From Martelella sp. AD-3 (GTDB lineage: Bacteria; Pseudomonadota; Alphaproteobacteria; Rhizobiales; Rhizobiaceae): DNA of 64,000 bases. The notes under the pieces are model-generated. The model did not search any database, was not told where the DNA came from, and saw nothing but the letters and a program-made list of their open reading frames with translations. The position numbers and the translations under genes are program-made. The DNA is taken from the NCBI RefSeq assembly GCF_001578105.1, contig NZ_CP014275.1:3724501-3788500 (forward strand), written 5' to 3'. Positions 16,468 to 27,015 of the stretch are shown in pieces. The number at the start of each line of letters is the position of its first letter. Position 1 is the first letter of the stretch.

Positions 16468-18387
16468 CTACATTCCGAACAGCCGCGGCAGGAACAGGCT
16501 GAGTTCGGGGATGTATGTGATCAGCAGCAGGCCGGCGATCTGTACGAAAAAGATCGGCAGCAGCGGCCGGACCACGCGGGTGATGGGCTGGCCGGTAATG
16601 CCGCAGGACACGAACAGAACCGTGCCAACCGGCGGGGTCACGACGCCCATGCACAGGTTGTAGATCATCACCACGCCGAAATGCACCGGATCGACGCCCA
16701 TGGCCGTGACCACGGGATAGAGGATCGGGGTGAAGATCAGCAGGGCCGCCGACATGTCCATGAAGACGCCACCGATCAGCAGGCTGATATTGATCAGGAG
16801 AAGGATGACATACTTGCTGTCGCTGATGCTCGTCAGGAACGTGCCGATGCTGTCGGGAATGCTGGCAAACGTCATGCTCCAGCTCATCAGCCCGGATGCC
16901 GCGATCAGCAGCAGGATCACACCCGCGGTGATCGCGGTCTGGTAGGTCGCCCGGATCAGCTGCTTCCAGGTCAGGCTGCGATAGACGATGGCGAGCAGGA
17001 GACTGTAGAAGACGGCGATGCCGCCCCCCTCCACCGCCGTGAAAACACCGCCGACAATACCGCCGATCACGACCAGAACGAGGGTAAGGCTTGGCAGCGC
17101 CTTCCACACAGTCACCATGACCTCGGAGACCCTGTAGGGCGACTTGTCGGTCGGGTATTTGTTGCGGCGGGCGTAGATATAGGCCACGACCATGACAGAC
17201 AGGCCCATGATGATGCCCGGAACGTAGCCGGCAAGGAAAAGCGCCACGATCGATGCGGACCCGCCGCTGATCAGCGAATAGATGATGAACGGTCCCGATG
17301 GCGGGATCAGCATGCCGGCAGGTGCCGACGCCGCATTGACGGCGGTCGTGAACGGCATATCGTATTTCTTCTCTTCCGCCACGGGCGCGATCATGCTGCC
17401 AATCGCCGTCGCTGCCGCGATGCCGGAGCCGGAAAGGCAGCCGAACAGCATGTTGGCAATGACGTTGGAATGCCAGAGGTTGCCCGGAATGCGCCGACCG
17501 ATCAGCATGGCGAGGTCGATCAGGCGCCGGGCGATGCCGGCCTGCGTCATGATATTGCCCGCCAGCACGAAGCAGGGCAGCGCCAGAAAGCCGAAATTAT
17601 CCAGGCTGTTGAACAGCTTCTCGCCGCTCGTCGTAAACACGGTTGCCGGGTCGAGCTGGAGACTGATCGTCAGCATGCCCGAGATCGCCAGACCGACGGC
17701 GATGGGCGTCCCGATCGCAAGAAGAACGAAGAACACGCCGAAAAGCACGACAACCGAAAACAGTTCGAGCCGTTCATCGACGAGGTATTCGTAGACGGAC
17801 GTGCCGGAGAACCACCAGATCAGCGCGAAGACGAACAGAATGACGGCGGCAGACATTGCGATCGCGGAAATCGAGGCCTCGCCGGCGCGGCGCAACCGAA
17901 GCAGCTCGACGCATTGCGAGACGCCGGTCATGACGCCGGAAATCAGAAGAACGCTTTGAAGCGTGCCGATGGAGATATTGATGATCGGCGCCATCATCCG
18001 CGAATTCTCGAAGATCGCGTTGTAGCCCGACCAGGAAAGAATGAGGCCGAAAAGCAGGCATAGCCAGGCATTGACCGCCTTGAGAAAGCCCGCGCGCCGC
18101 TTTGGCAACATTTCCAGAACCAGCGGCAGGTTCAGGTGCTGGCCGCTCATGAAGCAGTAGCCAGCCCCCAGAAGCCCGAGCCAGATCAGGGAATAGCGCA
18201 ACAGACCTTCCGTCAGGGTGCTTGGCGCATTGAAAACATATCGTGCGACAACCTGATAGGTGATCATCGCACTCATAGCCAGGGTCAAGGCCATCAGGAC
18301 TGCGCCGAGCAGCTTCCCGAAAAGCGCATAGGCGCGACCAAGCGTATGGGTAAGGGTAGAGTTCGGAAGTTCGTTGGTTTGCTGCAT
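16468..18387 (-). CDS. TRAP transporter fused small and large membrane subunits (DctQM)
   Basis: Single 639-aa inner-membrane protein in which a DctQ-like four-helix subunit (about residues 20-180) is fused through two extra helices to a DctM-type large subunit (about 215-639) carrying AIGTPIAVGLAISG, LPCFVLAGNIMTQAG, GCLSGSGIAAATAIGSMIAP and VMIYNLCMGVVTPPVGTVLF. It would use an ion gradient to import substrate delivered by the DctP protein encoded 214 bp upstream. Start ATG 18387 (MQQTNE) is preferred; 56 extra in-frame codons upstream are not TRAP-like. Fused QM proteins are common in sialic-acid and uronate TRAP systems. Confidence 0.92.
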   Translation of the reverse strand: MQQTNELPNSTLTHTLGRAYALFGKLLGAVLMALTLAMSAMITYQVVARYVFNAPSTLTEGLLRYSLIWLGLLGAGYCFMSGQHLNLPLVLEMLPKRRAGFLKAVNAWLCLLFGLILSWSGYNAIFENSRMMAPIINISIGTLQSVLLISGVMTGVSQCVELLRLRRAGEASISAIAMSAAVILFVFALIWWFSGTSVYEYLVDERLELFSVVVLFGVFFVLLAIGTPIAVGLAISGMLTISLQLDPATVFTTSGEKLFNSLDNFGFLALPCFVLAGNIMTQAGIARRLIDLAMLIGRRIPGNLWHSNVIANMLFGCLSGSGIAAATAIGSMIAPVAEEKKYDMPFTTAVNAASAPAGMLIPPSGPFIIYSLISGGSASIVALFLAGYVPGIIMGLSVMVVAYIYARRNKYPTDKSPYRVSEVMVTVWKALPSLTLVLVVIGGIVGGVFTAVEGGGIAVFYSLLLAIVYRSLTWKQLIRATYQTAITAGVILLLIAASGLMSWSMTFASIPDSIGTFLTSISDSKYVILLLINISLLIGGVFMDMSAALLIFTPILYPVVTAMGVDPVHFGVVMIYNLCMGVVTPPVGTVLFVSCGITGQPITRVVRPLLPIFFVQIAGLLLITYIPELSLFLPRLFGM

Positions 18388-18438
18388 AGGACCAGTTCCC
18401 GGAACATACCGCAAGGCGTGTTGCGGTCGATTTTCAGC

Positions 18439-18467
18439 CGCGACCCGAAGAGCAAATACGGGTCGCG
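18439..18467 (-). terminator. Stem-loop between dctP and dctQM
   Basis: A perfect 9-bp stem (CGCGACCCG / CGGGTCGCG) with an 11-nt loop in the 214-bp gap between the binding-protein and membrane-subunit genes. No U-tract; likely attenuation or message stabilisation. Confidence 0.55.
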
Positions 18468-18601
18468 AGGGCATTGGGGGAAGCCCTGCGTGCTTCAAGA
18501 CCGGAAGCGCCAGAAAGGGAAGCCAAAACCCGGGCGGCAAGACAAGGTCTGCCACGTATCAGGCTCTGGCAAGACGACCGGACATCCAGTCGAAAGCAGG
18601 A

Positions 18602-19588
18602 TCAGAGCTGACGGCCTTCGATCGCGAAAATCGCTTCGAGCAATGCGCGCTTCTTCGGATCCTCAGCAGCTTCCTGATACATCGGCTGGACAGCTTCCAT
18701 GAACGGAACCTTGTCGATCTCGACAATGGTGACACCGAATTTTTCAGCACCCAGTTCTGCGCTGCGGGCGAACTGGCTGTCGATGAATTCAAGCGACTTG
18801 AGGCTGACCTTCATCAACTCTTCCTGAACGATCGCCATGTCTTCCGGGCTCAGGCTTTCGCGGAACTTGTCGCTAACGACGACGAAGTCGGTCAGTCGGG
18901 TATGCTCCGTGAGAGCGGCGTACTTGGCGGCCTGACCGTAGTTGAGGTCGTAAAGGCCGCTCAGGGAACCGCCGGCGCCGTCGATCACACCCTGCTGCAG
19001 CGCGGGGAAGACATCGCCGAATGCCATCGGCGTCGGAACCGCACCGAATGCCGTGTACATGTCGACATAGGTCTGGCTGGAGAGGGTGCGGATCTTCATG
19101 CCCTTCAGGTCCGCCATCGTGTTGACCGGCTTGGTCAGGGTGAGGCTACGGAAGCCGTTGGAGAAGAAGCCCAGCGGAACGAAATTGTGGCTTTCTGCCG
19201 ACTCGAAAAGCATATCCTGAATTTCGGGATTGCTCATCACCTTGCCGTATTCGTCAAGCGTACGGAACACGTAAGGCAGGTTCACGACCGAAAATTCGGG
19301 AATGATGTTCTCCAGCGTGGCGCTGTTGACGAGCCCGAGATCGACGACGCCCTTCTGGATCTGCTGAAGATAGTCTTCCTGGCTGCCCAGAACGCCGTTC
19401 GCAAAGACCTTGATCTTGACCCGGCCATCCGTTCTTTCGTCAACGGCTTCGACGAATTCGCCGATCAGAGCGCCAGGTCCGACATCGGCCGTGGTGTTGG
19501 TCGCGAACTTGTAGGTCTTGGCCTCGGCTCCGGTAGCCATAAGCCCCGCAATGCAGGCCACTGCGATCATAAGTGATCGAAATTTCAT
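18602..19588 (-). CDS. TRAP transporter solute-binding protein (DctP family)
   Basis: Periplasmic receptor (328 aa) with a signal peptide ending GAEA and the DctP signatures GPGALIGEFVEAVDERTDGRVKIKVFANGVLG, LKGMKIRTLSSQTYVDMYTAFGAVPTPMAFGDVFPALQQGVIDGAGG. The Arg in KGMKIRTL is the conserved residue that clamps a substrate carboxylate, so the ligand is an acid sugar or organic acid. Start ATG 19588 follows a GGGAGAGAG site. It lies 44 bp downstream of the GH88 gene. Confidence 0.92.
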   Translation of the reverse strand: MKFRSLMIAVACIAGLMATGAEAKTYKFATNTTADVGPGALIGEFVEAVDERTDGRVKIKVFANGVLGSQEDYLQQIQKGVVDLGLVNSATLENIIPEFSVVNLPYVFRTLDEYGKVMSNPEIQDMLFESAESHNFVPLGFFSNGFRSLTLTKPVNTMADLKGMKIRTLSSQTYVDMYTAFGAVPTPMAFGDVFPALQQGVIDGAGGSLSGLYDLNYGQAAKYAALTEHTRLTDFVVVSDKFRESLSPEDMAIVQEELMKVSLKSLEFIDSQFARSAELGAEKFGVTIVEIDKVPFMEAVQPMYQEAAEDPKKRALLEAIFAIEGRQL

Positions 19589-19632
19589 TTCTCTCTCCCG
19601 ATTTGTTGTTGGTATATTCGTCTTCGCTGTGG

Positions 19633-20865
19633 TCACCAGAAAAACTGGCGATATCCAAGGCCCCTCAGAACGGCCTCGAAATAGTAGTAATCTCCGTATG
19701 GAAGCATGGCGTTCGCCAGGTTGGGGCGGCCTTGCGCCTTTGCGCCGTGCACGTGCGACGCGCCGGCGGAGAGCAGGCCTTCCGCATCAGGGTCGCCCGT
19801 CAGGTCATGCCGTTCACGCAGAGCAAACAGCATTCTCAGGGCGGCGGTCCGGTAATGCTGGCCACGCTTCTGATCGCCGATCCGACAAAGGACGTCGGCC
19901 AGAATGAACAGCCCCGATGATGTGACGGCGCCGGCGGAACTGTCCTTGATCCGCTCTTCGCCGGCCGGAAGCAGATAATCCCAGTCAGGGACGTAATCGT
20001 CGCCCATCTTCTCGAGGGCATAGTCGGCCAGCTTGGCGCTCAGTTCGAGAAATTCGAGATTGCCGGTGGTTTCGGCCAGTTGCGCGAAACCGTGAATGCC
20101 CCAGGCCTGGCCACGGCTCCAGCACGAAGCGTCCGCAAAGCCCTGCGCCGTATTGCCGCCGATCGGCATGGCGGTGGAGGTGTCGAAATCGAAGGTGTGG
20201 AAGGTGCTGTAGTCGCTGCGCACGATGTGCTTCTTAAGCGTTTCCGCATGCCGGAGGGCCGCATCGCGATAGGAGATGATGCAGGTTTCCTGATAAGCCC
20301 AGAGCAGCAGCGAAAGGTTCTGGATGGAATCGATGATGACCTTTCCCTGAACCTTGGCCGCGTGTTCCATATTCTCCCGGCTTGCCGTCCACGCCACCAG
20401 GTAGTCGCCGGCCCAGTTGAAGCGGCCCTTCAGGGCATCAGCCGCCCGCAAGGCGAGCGTGCGCGCCTGCTGGTTGCCGGTGAGCTTGTAGTCGGCAACG
20501 GCGGAAAGCGAGAACAGAAAGCCGAGGTCATGGCTCAGCCACAACGGCGTGTTGAGAATGCGCTCGAGATGCAGATTGCGCATCCGCGCCATGTTCTTGT
20601 AGCGCTGATCGCCTGTCAGCATATGCGCGAGCCAGAGCTCGCCGATCCAGAATGAATCCGTCCAGAAATAGCCGATTTCGGGATAGAGCCAGCGGTGATC
20701 GTCCGCGCCGGCGCCAATCATCGGATTGCGCGACCCGATCCGGGGGGCATTCCGCTCAATACTGCCGAGAATATCGGCCTTGACCGCCTCGAGATCCTGC
20801 TGGGTTTCTGCCGCGATCGGCGGAATGATCCGTCCCTCATCGTGAACAGGAAACATATCGTTCAT
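19633..20865 (-). CDS. GH88 unsaturated glucuronyl hydrolase
   Basis: Cytoplasmic enzyme (410 aa, no signal peptide) that removes the 4,5-unsaturated uronic acid left at the non-reducing end of oligosaccharides by polysaccharide lyases, by hydration of its double bond. Family features: SHDLGF with Asp113 and VIIDSIQNL with Asp179, at the places of the two catalytic Asp (88 and 149) of Bacillus unsaturated glucuronyl hydrolase; CWSRGQAWGIHGFAQ and KDSSAGAV further on; YGDYYYFEAVLRG at the C-terminus. Start ATG 20865 is preferred over a 39-codon upstream extension. Cytoplasmic location with a TRAP importer beside it means unsaturated di- or oligosaccharides are taken up intact. Confidence 0.88.
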   Translation of the reverse strand: MNDMFPVHDEGRIIPPIAAETQQDLEAVKADILGSIERNAPRIGSRNPMIGAGADDHRWLYPEIGYFWTDSFWIGELWLAHMLTGDQRYKNMARMRNLHLERILNTPLWLSHDLGFLFSLSAVADYKLTGNQQARTLALRAADALKGRFNWAGDYLVAWTASRENMEHAAKVQGKVIIDSIQNLSLLLWAYQETCIISYRDAALRHAETLKKHIVRSDYSTFHTFDFDTSTAMPIGGNTAQGFADASCWSRGQAWGIHGFAQLAETTGNLEFLELSAKLADYALEKMGDDYVPDWDYLLPAGEERIKDSSAGAVTSSGLFILADVLCRIGDQKRGQHYRTAALRMLFALRERHDLTGDPDAEGLLSAGASHVHGAKAQGRPNLANAMLPYGDYYYFEAVLRGLGYRQFFW

Positions 20866-21193
20866 TGGGCAAACTTTCCTAGACAACGCACTACGGCGAC
20901 CCACCACGTCGCGCGGCGATGCCATGGTCTCCTGTATCCGGGATGTTTTGGCATATCTCCGCCCGCCCGAAGGCAGCTCCACCCTTGAAATCAGTCGCCG
21001 TTTTGAATGCCAGAGGCAGACAGGACGACGACCGACCGTTGGCGGGCATATTGGTCCCGACTATTTTCTCAGTCAATCATAATTTTCCTATTTTTCTTTA
21101 TTTTCCATTTTTTCCATATTACGCTTTGATTTTCCACGCGCTTGTGGTCGACGCGCTTTCGTGTATTTCTCGAAATCGAAGGGAAGAAAACCG
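20866..21193. promoter_or_regulatory. Divergent promoter region, GH88 operon and LacI gene
   Basis: This 328-bp gap contains an unusually AT-rich stretch (about 21060-21135) for such GC-rich DNA, with four TTTTCC hexamers at 21083, 21101, 21109 and 21130 and an imperfect CG-centred palindrome CCACGCGCTTGTGG at 21133-21146. It probably holds both promoters and the operator of the LacI protein encoded to the right; the exact site is not settled. Confidence 0.45.
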
Positions 21194-22294
21194 ATGAGTG
21201 AGACAATGGAACCGGCGCATCCGGGCAAGAATCCAAACGCGGAAGACAGGCAGGATGCCGCAGACGCCAAATCCGCCCGCTCCTCCGCAAAGCTGACGGA
21301 TGTCGCCGCCGCCGCCGGCGTTTCGCTCGCAACAGCCTCCAAGGCCCTCAACAATCGCCGGGGTGTCAGCCGGCGAAACCGCGACGCCGTTTTGCGCGCC
21401 GCGCAGGCGGTCGGCTATCTGGAATATGAAAGCCAGTCGCCCCGGACGCTGCCCTCGACGGTCACGCTGTTCACCTATGGGAGGATGGTCGGCAATGATG
21501 CGTTTTATGGCGATATCATCGACGGGATCGTTTCCGAGGCCACCGTGCAAGGCGTAACGGTTGAAGTCTCCATCCTCGACGAAGCGCTTTCCAAGCGCGG
21601 AGAACGCACGTGGAAAACGCTTCCGAAAGCCGCCATTTTGATGGGCATTGACGAACCGCGGCTGCTGGAAGAGATGCAGCAGGGCGGAATACCGGGCGTT
21701 CTGGTCAACGGGATCGATCAATCGATGAATTTCCCGAGCGTTGCGCCCGATTATTATTTCGGCGGCTGGGCGGCGACCCGCCATCTGCTTGACCTCGGAC
21801 ACACCGATATTCTTCACGTCACGCATGTCTATCGGGTCTCGATCGCCCAGCGCGAAATCGGCTTCCGGGATGCACTTGAGAGCGCGGGCATCGCATTCGA
21901 TCACGCCCGCCATATTCTCGACCTGGGTTCGACCGACATGATCAGCATGAATGCGGGTCCCGCAGTCGCCAAACATCTAGCCGGCATGGAGCGGCGCCCG
22001 ACGGCGCTGTTCTGCGTATCGGACGTCGTCGCCATGAGCGCAATCCAGGCGATCAGGGACATGGGGCTTTCCATTCCCGACGACATATCGGTCGTCGGCT
22101 TCGACGGCCTGCCGATCGGGGCGCACGCCATGCCGTCCCTGACGACGGTCGGCATCGACCGGCGGGAACTGGGGATCGCAGCCGTCAAGCTTCTCGCCGA
22201 GAGAGCGTCCTTTCCCGACAGCCCGGCAAAAAGGATCAGCATCGGCGTCGAGCTGCTCAATCGGCAGTCGACCGCGCCAGCACGGAAGGGCTGA
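21194..22294 (+). CDS. LacI-family regulator of the uronate module
   Basis: Regulator of 366 aa with an unusual 30-residue hydrophilic N-terminal tail (Asp/Ala/Lys-rich) before the helix-turn-helix KLTDVAAAAGVSLATASKALNNRRGVS. The effector domain contains YGDIIDGIVSEA, GGWAATRHLLDLGHTDILHVTHV and ISVVGFDGLPIGAHAMPSLTTVGIDRRELG. Start ATG 21194 is used because GGGAAGAAAA precedes it; GTG 21161 is in frame but weaker. It is divergent from GH88, so it most likely controls the GH88-DctP-DctQM-DUF2264 operon. Confidence 0.9.
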   Translation: MSETMEPAHPGKNPNAEDRQDAADAKSARSSAKLTDVAAAAGVSLATASKALNNRRGVSRRNRDAVLRAAQAVGYLEYESQSPRTLPSTVTLFTYGRMVGNDAFYGDIIDGIVSEATVQGVTVEVSILDEALSKRGERTWKTLPKAAILMGIDEPRLLEEMQQGGIPGVLVNGIDQSMNFPSVAPDYYFGGWAATRHLLDLGHTDILHVTHVYRVSIAQREIGFRDALESAGIAFDHARHILDLGSTDMISMNAGPAVAKHLAGMERRPTALFCVSDVVAMSAIQAIRDMGLSIPDDISVVGFDGLPIGAHAMPSLTTVGIDRRELGIAAVKLLAERASFPDSPAKRISIGVELLNRQSTAPARKG

Positions 22295-22392
22295 CGTTCC
22301 GAGCCACAGCAGGGGCGACCGAAGTTGCGCTGGACCGGCGCATTTCGTCATCATCAGCCAAGCTCAGTCCGGCGCGCGGCGGAAGGGGCTGC

Positions 22393-23607
22393 CTATCCCG
22401 CAACCAGCACGGCGTTGAGGTCGACGAGATAACGGTCGGAAAGCGGCAGGCTGGCGGCGCCGAGCGAACGGCCGTTCGGCCCGATCGTGCCTTCGGCAAT
22501 TTCGGGTTTCTCGATGCCGGGGGCATCGGTCCGCTTGAGGATCGCCGCCGTTCTCGCGACGATTTCGGCCCGGACATTGCCCGGCAGCCAGCCATCGATC
22601 AGCACGGTCCCGACATCGACGACGCAGCAGGAGGCTATGATGGCAACGGCCAGGCTCCTGCAGGTCTCGTCCAGCCAGGGCTCCAGCAGGCTGTCTTCGA
22701 CCACCCAGTCATCCGGCGGCCCCCAAAGGCATTCACTGGATTGCCCGGCCAAGGCCATCGCCCGCTCCAGCAGGCAGAGCGAAGCCGTGTCCGCCAGTTG
22801 ACGATACGAGCCATCGGCCTGCGCGATCGGCAGGGAACCGAGTGCTGCCGCATTGCCGGAACGACCGGTATAAAGCCGGTTGTCGAGCACCAGACCGCCG
22901 CCAATGAAATAGCCGATGAAGAAATGCAGGAAATCCTGCGGGCGCTGACCCTTGCCGAAGGCCAGTTCCGCGCCACAGGCCGCCGAGGCGTCATTTTGCA
23001 GGTAGACCGGCAGCCCGAGACTGGCCTCCAGCTCCGCGCGGATGTCGCGGGTACGCCACTCATCCATCCGGCCGGCCGGGGCGCCGGCGATACGCGCCCA
23101 GTCCCAGATGCGGAACGGTATGGCAATGCCGAGGCCGGCCAGACGCTCCTGCGGGACGGTTGCCCGCATTCCGGCAATCGCCGGCAGGACGAAAGCCATC
23201 ATATCGTCGAGACGCGGATAGTCGTAGACGAGATGGGCGCTATCCAGAACATCGCCAATGAAATTGAGCAGAACGATATCGGCCGATCGGCGTCCGATCT
23301 TGAGGCCGAAGAAGAAGGCGCCATCTGGAGCCAGCCCCATCGGGACCGATGGTTGGCCGATCCGGCCGCGCACCGGCTCGCCGCGTTTCAAAAGGCCTTC
23401 CTGCTCCAGGGAACGCACGATTACGGCGCTTGTCTGGATCGAGAGCCCGGTCCTGCGCGCAATCTCGGCCTTGGCCAGCGGGCCGTTGCGGCGGATCGTG
23501 GACAACACCAGCCGCTCATTATGGGCGCGCACACCCGATTGGTTCGATCCTCTTGAAGTCGTCAGGTTTTTATTTCCCTGACCGTCTCCGGATAAATGCG
23601 TCGTCAC
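22393..23607 (-). CDS. ROK-family transcriptional regulator beside frcBCA
   Basis: NagC/XylR-type regulator (404 aa). An N-terminal winged helix (residues 30-90: HNERLVLSTIRRNGPLAKAEIARRTGLSIQTSAVIVRSLEQEGLL) precedes a ROK sugar-kinase-like domain. The ROK zinc motif CxCGxxGC is absent: the equivalent stretch reads LYTGRSGNAAALGSLP, so zinc binding there is unlikely. The kinase catalytic Asp region is VYLQNDASAACGAELAFG. GTG at 23607 is the start, with a GGAG about 10 nt upstream. Divergent from frcB (190-bp gap), which marks it as probable regulator of fructose uptake. Confidence 0.88.
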   Translation of the reverse strand: MTTHLSGDGQGNKNLTTSRGSNQSGVRAHNERLVLSTIRRNGPLAKAEIARRTGLSIQTSAVIVRSLEQEGLLKRGEPVRGRIGQPSVPMGLAPDGAFFFGLKIGRRSADIVLLNFIGDVLDSAHLVYDYPRLDDMMAFVLPAIAGMRATVPQERLAGLGIAIPFRIWDWARIAGAPAGRMDEWRTRDIRAELEASLGLPVYLQNDASAACGAELAFGKGQRPQDFLHFFIGYFIGGGLVLDNRLYTGRSGNAAALGSLPIAQADGSYRQLADTASLCLLERAMALAGQSSECLWGPPDDWVVEDSLLEPWLDETCRSLAVAIIASCCVVDVGTVLIDGWLPGNVRAEIVARTAAILKRTDAPGIEKPEIAEGTIGPNGRSLGAASLPLSDRYLVDLNAVLVAG

Positions 23608-23797
23608 GTTTCAAGCTCCATCCTCCGCCCTTGGTGCAATATATTCTGCGGATTGTAAATTGATCGCAATAAATAAATCGGAGTGATTTAATATCTTGAC
23701 AAAGGGCATCTCCATCGTGCTTCCTATGGGCATCGCGGCGCTTGCCGCAGCACACGCAGGCTTGGGAGAGCCTGTCGGTCAACGGAGGAGACATTTC

Positions 23798-24832
23798 ATG
23801 CTATTCAACACTTCGCGTGCGAAAGCCCTTTGCTGCGCGACCGCGCTGGGCGTCGCGGTTCTGGCCGGGAACGCGCAGGCAGCCGACACCTCGGCCTGCC
23901 TGATCACCAAGACGGATACCAATCCCTTCTTCGTCAAGATGAAGGAGGGCGCTGTCGCCAAGGCCAAGGAACTCGGAATCGACCTGAAGACCTTTGCGGG
24001 CAAGATCGACGGCGACCATGAAACCCAGGTTCAGGCTGTCGAAACCTGCATTGCCGACGGCGCCAAGGGCATACTGATCACGCCGTCCGACAGTTCGGCG
24101 ATCGTCCCCTCGGTCGAGCAGGCCCGCAATGCCGGCATCCTCGTCATCGCGCTCGACACCTCGCTGGAACCGATCGACGCAGCCGACGCGACCTTCGCCA
24201 CCGACAACTTCAAGGCCGGTGAACTGATCGGCGCCTGGGCCGCCGCAAGGCTCGGCGACGAAGCCGCCAATGCCCGGATCGCCATGCTCGACCTCGGCGT
24301 CAGCCAGCCTTCCGTCGATGTCATGCGCGACCAGGGCTTCCTGAAGGGCTTCGGCATCGATCTTGGCGATCCGGGCCGCTGGGGAGACGAGACCGATCCG
24401 CGCATCGTCGGCAACGATGTCACGGCCGGCAATGAAGAGGGCGGACAGCGCGCCATGGAAAACCTGCTCGCCAAGGACCCGATGATCAACGTCGTCTACA
24501 CGATCAACGAGCCGGCCGCGGCCGGCGCCTATCAGGCGCTGAAATCCATCGGCCGGGAAAACGACGTCATGATCGTCTCTGTCGATGGCGGTTGCCCCGG
24601 CGTTCAGAACGTCGCCGACGGCGTCATCGGCGCCACGTCGCAGCAATATCCGCTGCTGATGGCCTCGAAAGGCATTGAGGCAATCGCCGCGTTTGCCGCC
24701 GACGGAACCAAGCCGATGCTGACCGAGGGCAAGAATTTCTACGATACCGGCGTCACCCTGGTGACCGATCATCCGGTTGACGGCGTGGAGTCGATCTCCG
24801 CTGAAGAGGGCATGAAGCTCTGCTGGGGCTGA
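23798..24832 (+). CDS. frcB: Fructose-type ABC binding protein FrcB
   Basis: Periplasmic sugar-binding protein (344 aa), family-2 (ribose/fructose) type. Signal peptide of about 28 residues ends NAQA. The mature N-terminus [21 protein letters not shown], then [51 protein letters not shown] and [29 protein letters not shown] are close to Sinorhizobium FrcB as I remember it. Start ATG 23798 has GGAGGAG upstream. First gene of frcBCA; the ligands of the Sinorhizobium system are fructose, with ribose and mannose at lower affinity. Confidence 0.92.
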   Translation: MLFNTSRAKALCCATALGVAVLAGNAQAADTSACLITKTDTNPFFVKMKEGAVAKAKELGIDLKTFAGKIDGDHETQVQAVETCIADGAKGILITPSDSSAIVPSVEQARNAGILVIALDTSLEPIDAADATFATDNFKAGELIGAWAAARLGDEAANARIAMLDLGVSQPSVDVMRDQGFLKGFGIDLGDPGRWGDETDPRIVGNDVTAGNEEGGQRAMENLLAKDPMINVVYTINEPAAAGAYQALKSIGRENDVMIVSVDGGCPGVQNVADGVIGATSQQYPLLMASKGIEAIAAFAADGTKPMLTEGKNFYDTGVTLVTDHPVDGVESISAEEGMKLCWG

Positions 24833-24854
24833 TGCAAATAGTCCTGAACCTTTC

Positions 24855-24879
24855 GGAGAGGCCGTAAACCGGCCTCCCC
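24855..24879 (+). terminator. Terminator-like stem-loop between frcB and frcC
   Basis: GGAGAGGCCG / CGGCCTCCCC pairs with one A-C mismatch around loop TAAAC and is followed directly by TTTT. It lies 23 bp after the frcB stop and has the most intrinsic-terminator-like form of the seven such elements in this window, so a large part of frcB transcription may stop here. Confidence 0.68.
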
Positions 24880-24950
24880 TTTTCACGAGAACCAGGCTGA
24901 CGGGACGGACCGTCCGGGCCGGCGCCTGGAGAAGTATCAGAGTGAGGACC

Positions 24951-26020
24951 ATGCAAGAACCCTCGGCACACCAGGATGACTACGAATCCTCGCTGGCGCA
25001 AAGCCCCGCGAAGGTCGCTGAATTCGCGCAGGAACCGGAATGGCTGATCGACAAGATCCAGCATGCCCTGCACAAGACGCCGGCACTGGTGCCGCTGATT
25101 GTGCTCTTGCTGTCGATCGCGGTCTTCGGCGCATTGCTGGGCTCGAAATTCTTCTCGCCTTTTGCTCTGACGCTGATCCTGCAGCAGGTCCAGATCATCG
25201 GCATTGTCGCGGCGGCGCAAAGTCTCGTCATCCTGACGGCGGGCATCGATCTCTCCGTCGGCGCGATCATGGTTCTGAGTTCCGTCATCATGGGACAGTT
25301 CACGTTCCGCTACGGTCTTCCGCCCAGCGTGGCGATTGTCTGCGGGCTTGCCTGCGGCGCGGCGGTCGGGTTCATCAACGGGTTTCTGGTCGCGCGCGTC
25401 AAACTGCCGCCCTTCATCGTCACGCTCGGCATGTGGCAAATCGCGCTGGCGACGAATTTTCTCTACTCGGCCAACGAGACCATAAGGGCACAGGAGATCG
25501 AGGCCAACGCCCCGCTTCTGCAATTCTTCGGCAACAAGATCGCACTGGGCGGAGCCGTCTTCACCTATGGCGTGATCTTCATGATCGTGCTGGTGATGGT
25601 GCTTGCCTATGTCCTGCGTCAGACGGCCTGGGGCCGCCATGTCTACGCCGTCGGCGACGATCCCGAAGCCGCGGAACTCGCCGGCGTCAACGTCAGGCGC
25701 ACGTTGATCTCGGTCTATGTCCTTTCCGGCCTCATTTGCGCCTTCGCCGGCTGGGCCCTGATCGGGCGGATCGGCTCGGTTTCGCCAACCTCGGGCCAGT
25801 TGAGCAATATCGAATCCATCACCGCCGTGGTGATCGGCGGCATTTCACTCTTCGGCGGGCGCGGCTCGGTGCTCGGCACGCTGTTCGGCGCGCTGATCGT
25901 CGGCGTCTTCACGCTCGGCCTCAGGCTGATGGGCGCGGATGCCCAATGGACCTATCTGTTGATCGGCCTGCTGATCATCGCCGCCGTTGCCCTCGATCAG
26001 TGGATCAGAAAGGTATCACT

Positions 26021-26024
<4 letters not shown>
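24951..26024 (+). CDS. frcC: Fructose-type ABC permease FrcC
   Basis: Inner-membrane permease (357 aa) of the RbsC/AraH class with a 50-residue cytoplasmic N-terminal tail, then about eight to ten hydrophobic segments and the signatures VILTAGIDLSVGAIM, GAAVGFINGFLVARVKLPPFIVTLGM and YAVGDDPEAAELAGVNV. ATG 24951 (GAGGA directly upstream) is chosen; GTG 24942 is in frame with a GGAGAAG site and is a real alternative. The stop overlaps the frcA ATG (26021-26024). Confidence 0.9.
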
Positions 26025-26800
<776 letters not shown>

Positions 26801-26849
26801 CCTGATGGGTTCTCCGGCACCGTTCCCGGCCATGCGTCTAGCCAGAGGT

Positions 26850-26881
26850 CATTTCCGGTGATCCCTTGCGGGCCGGAAATG
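26850..26881 (+). terminator. Stem-loop after frcA
   Basis: CATTTCCGG / CCGGAAATG, 9 bp with a 14-nt loop, 50 bp beyond the frcA stop. No clear T-run; possible end of the frc transcript. Confidence 0.45.
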
Positions 26882-27015
26882 CTCTCCATTATCGAAGCGA
26901 AGCTCTTTCGGCGAAAGTCCCGACCTGCCCGGCACAGTTTCCGCCCCCAGCCGACGTCCGGTCGGCGGCATGATGCCGCTCGCCGCAATGATCATATTCT
27001 GTGGCCTGAGCCCGC

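Noticed and set aside
16423..18063. A 546-codon plus-strand frame opposite the fused TRAP gene
   Set aside because: Almost entirely Asp, Arg, His and Gln, as expected for the complement of membrane-protein codons.
22393..23607. ROK protein as the missing fructokinase FrcK
   Set aside because: It has a complete N-terminal winged helix and lacks the ROK zinc motif, so it is a regulator, and it lies divergent from frcB.
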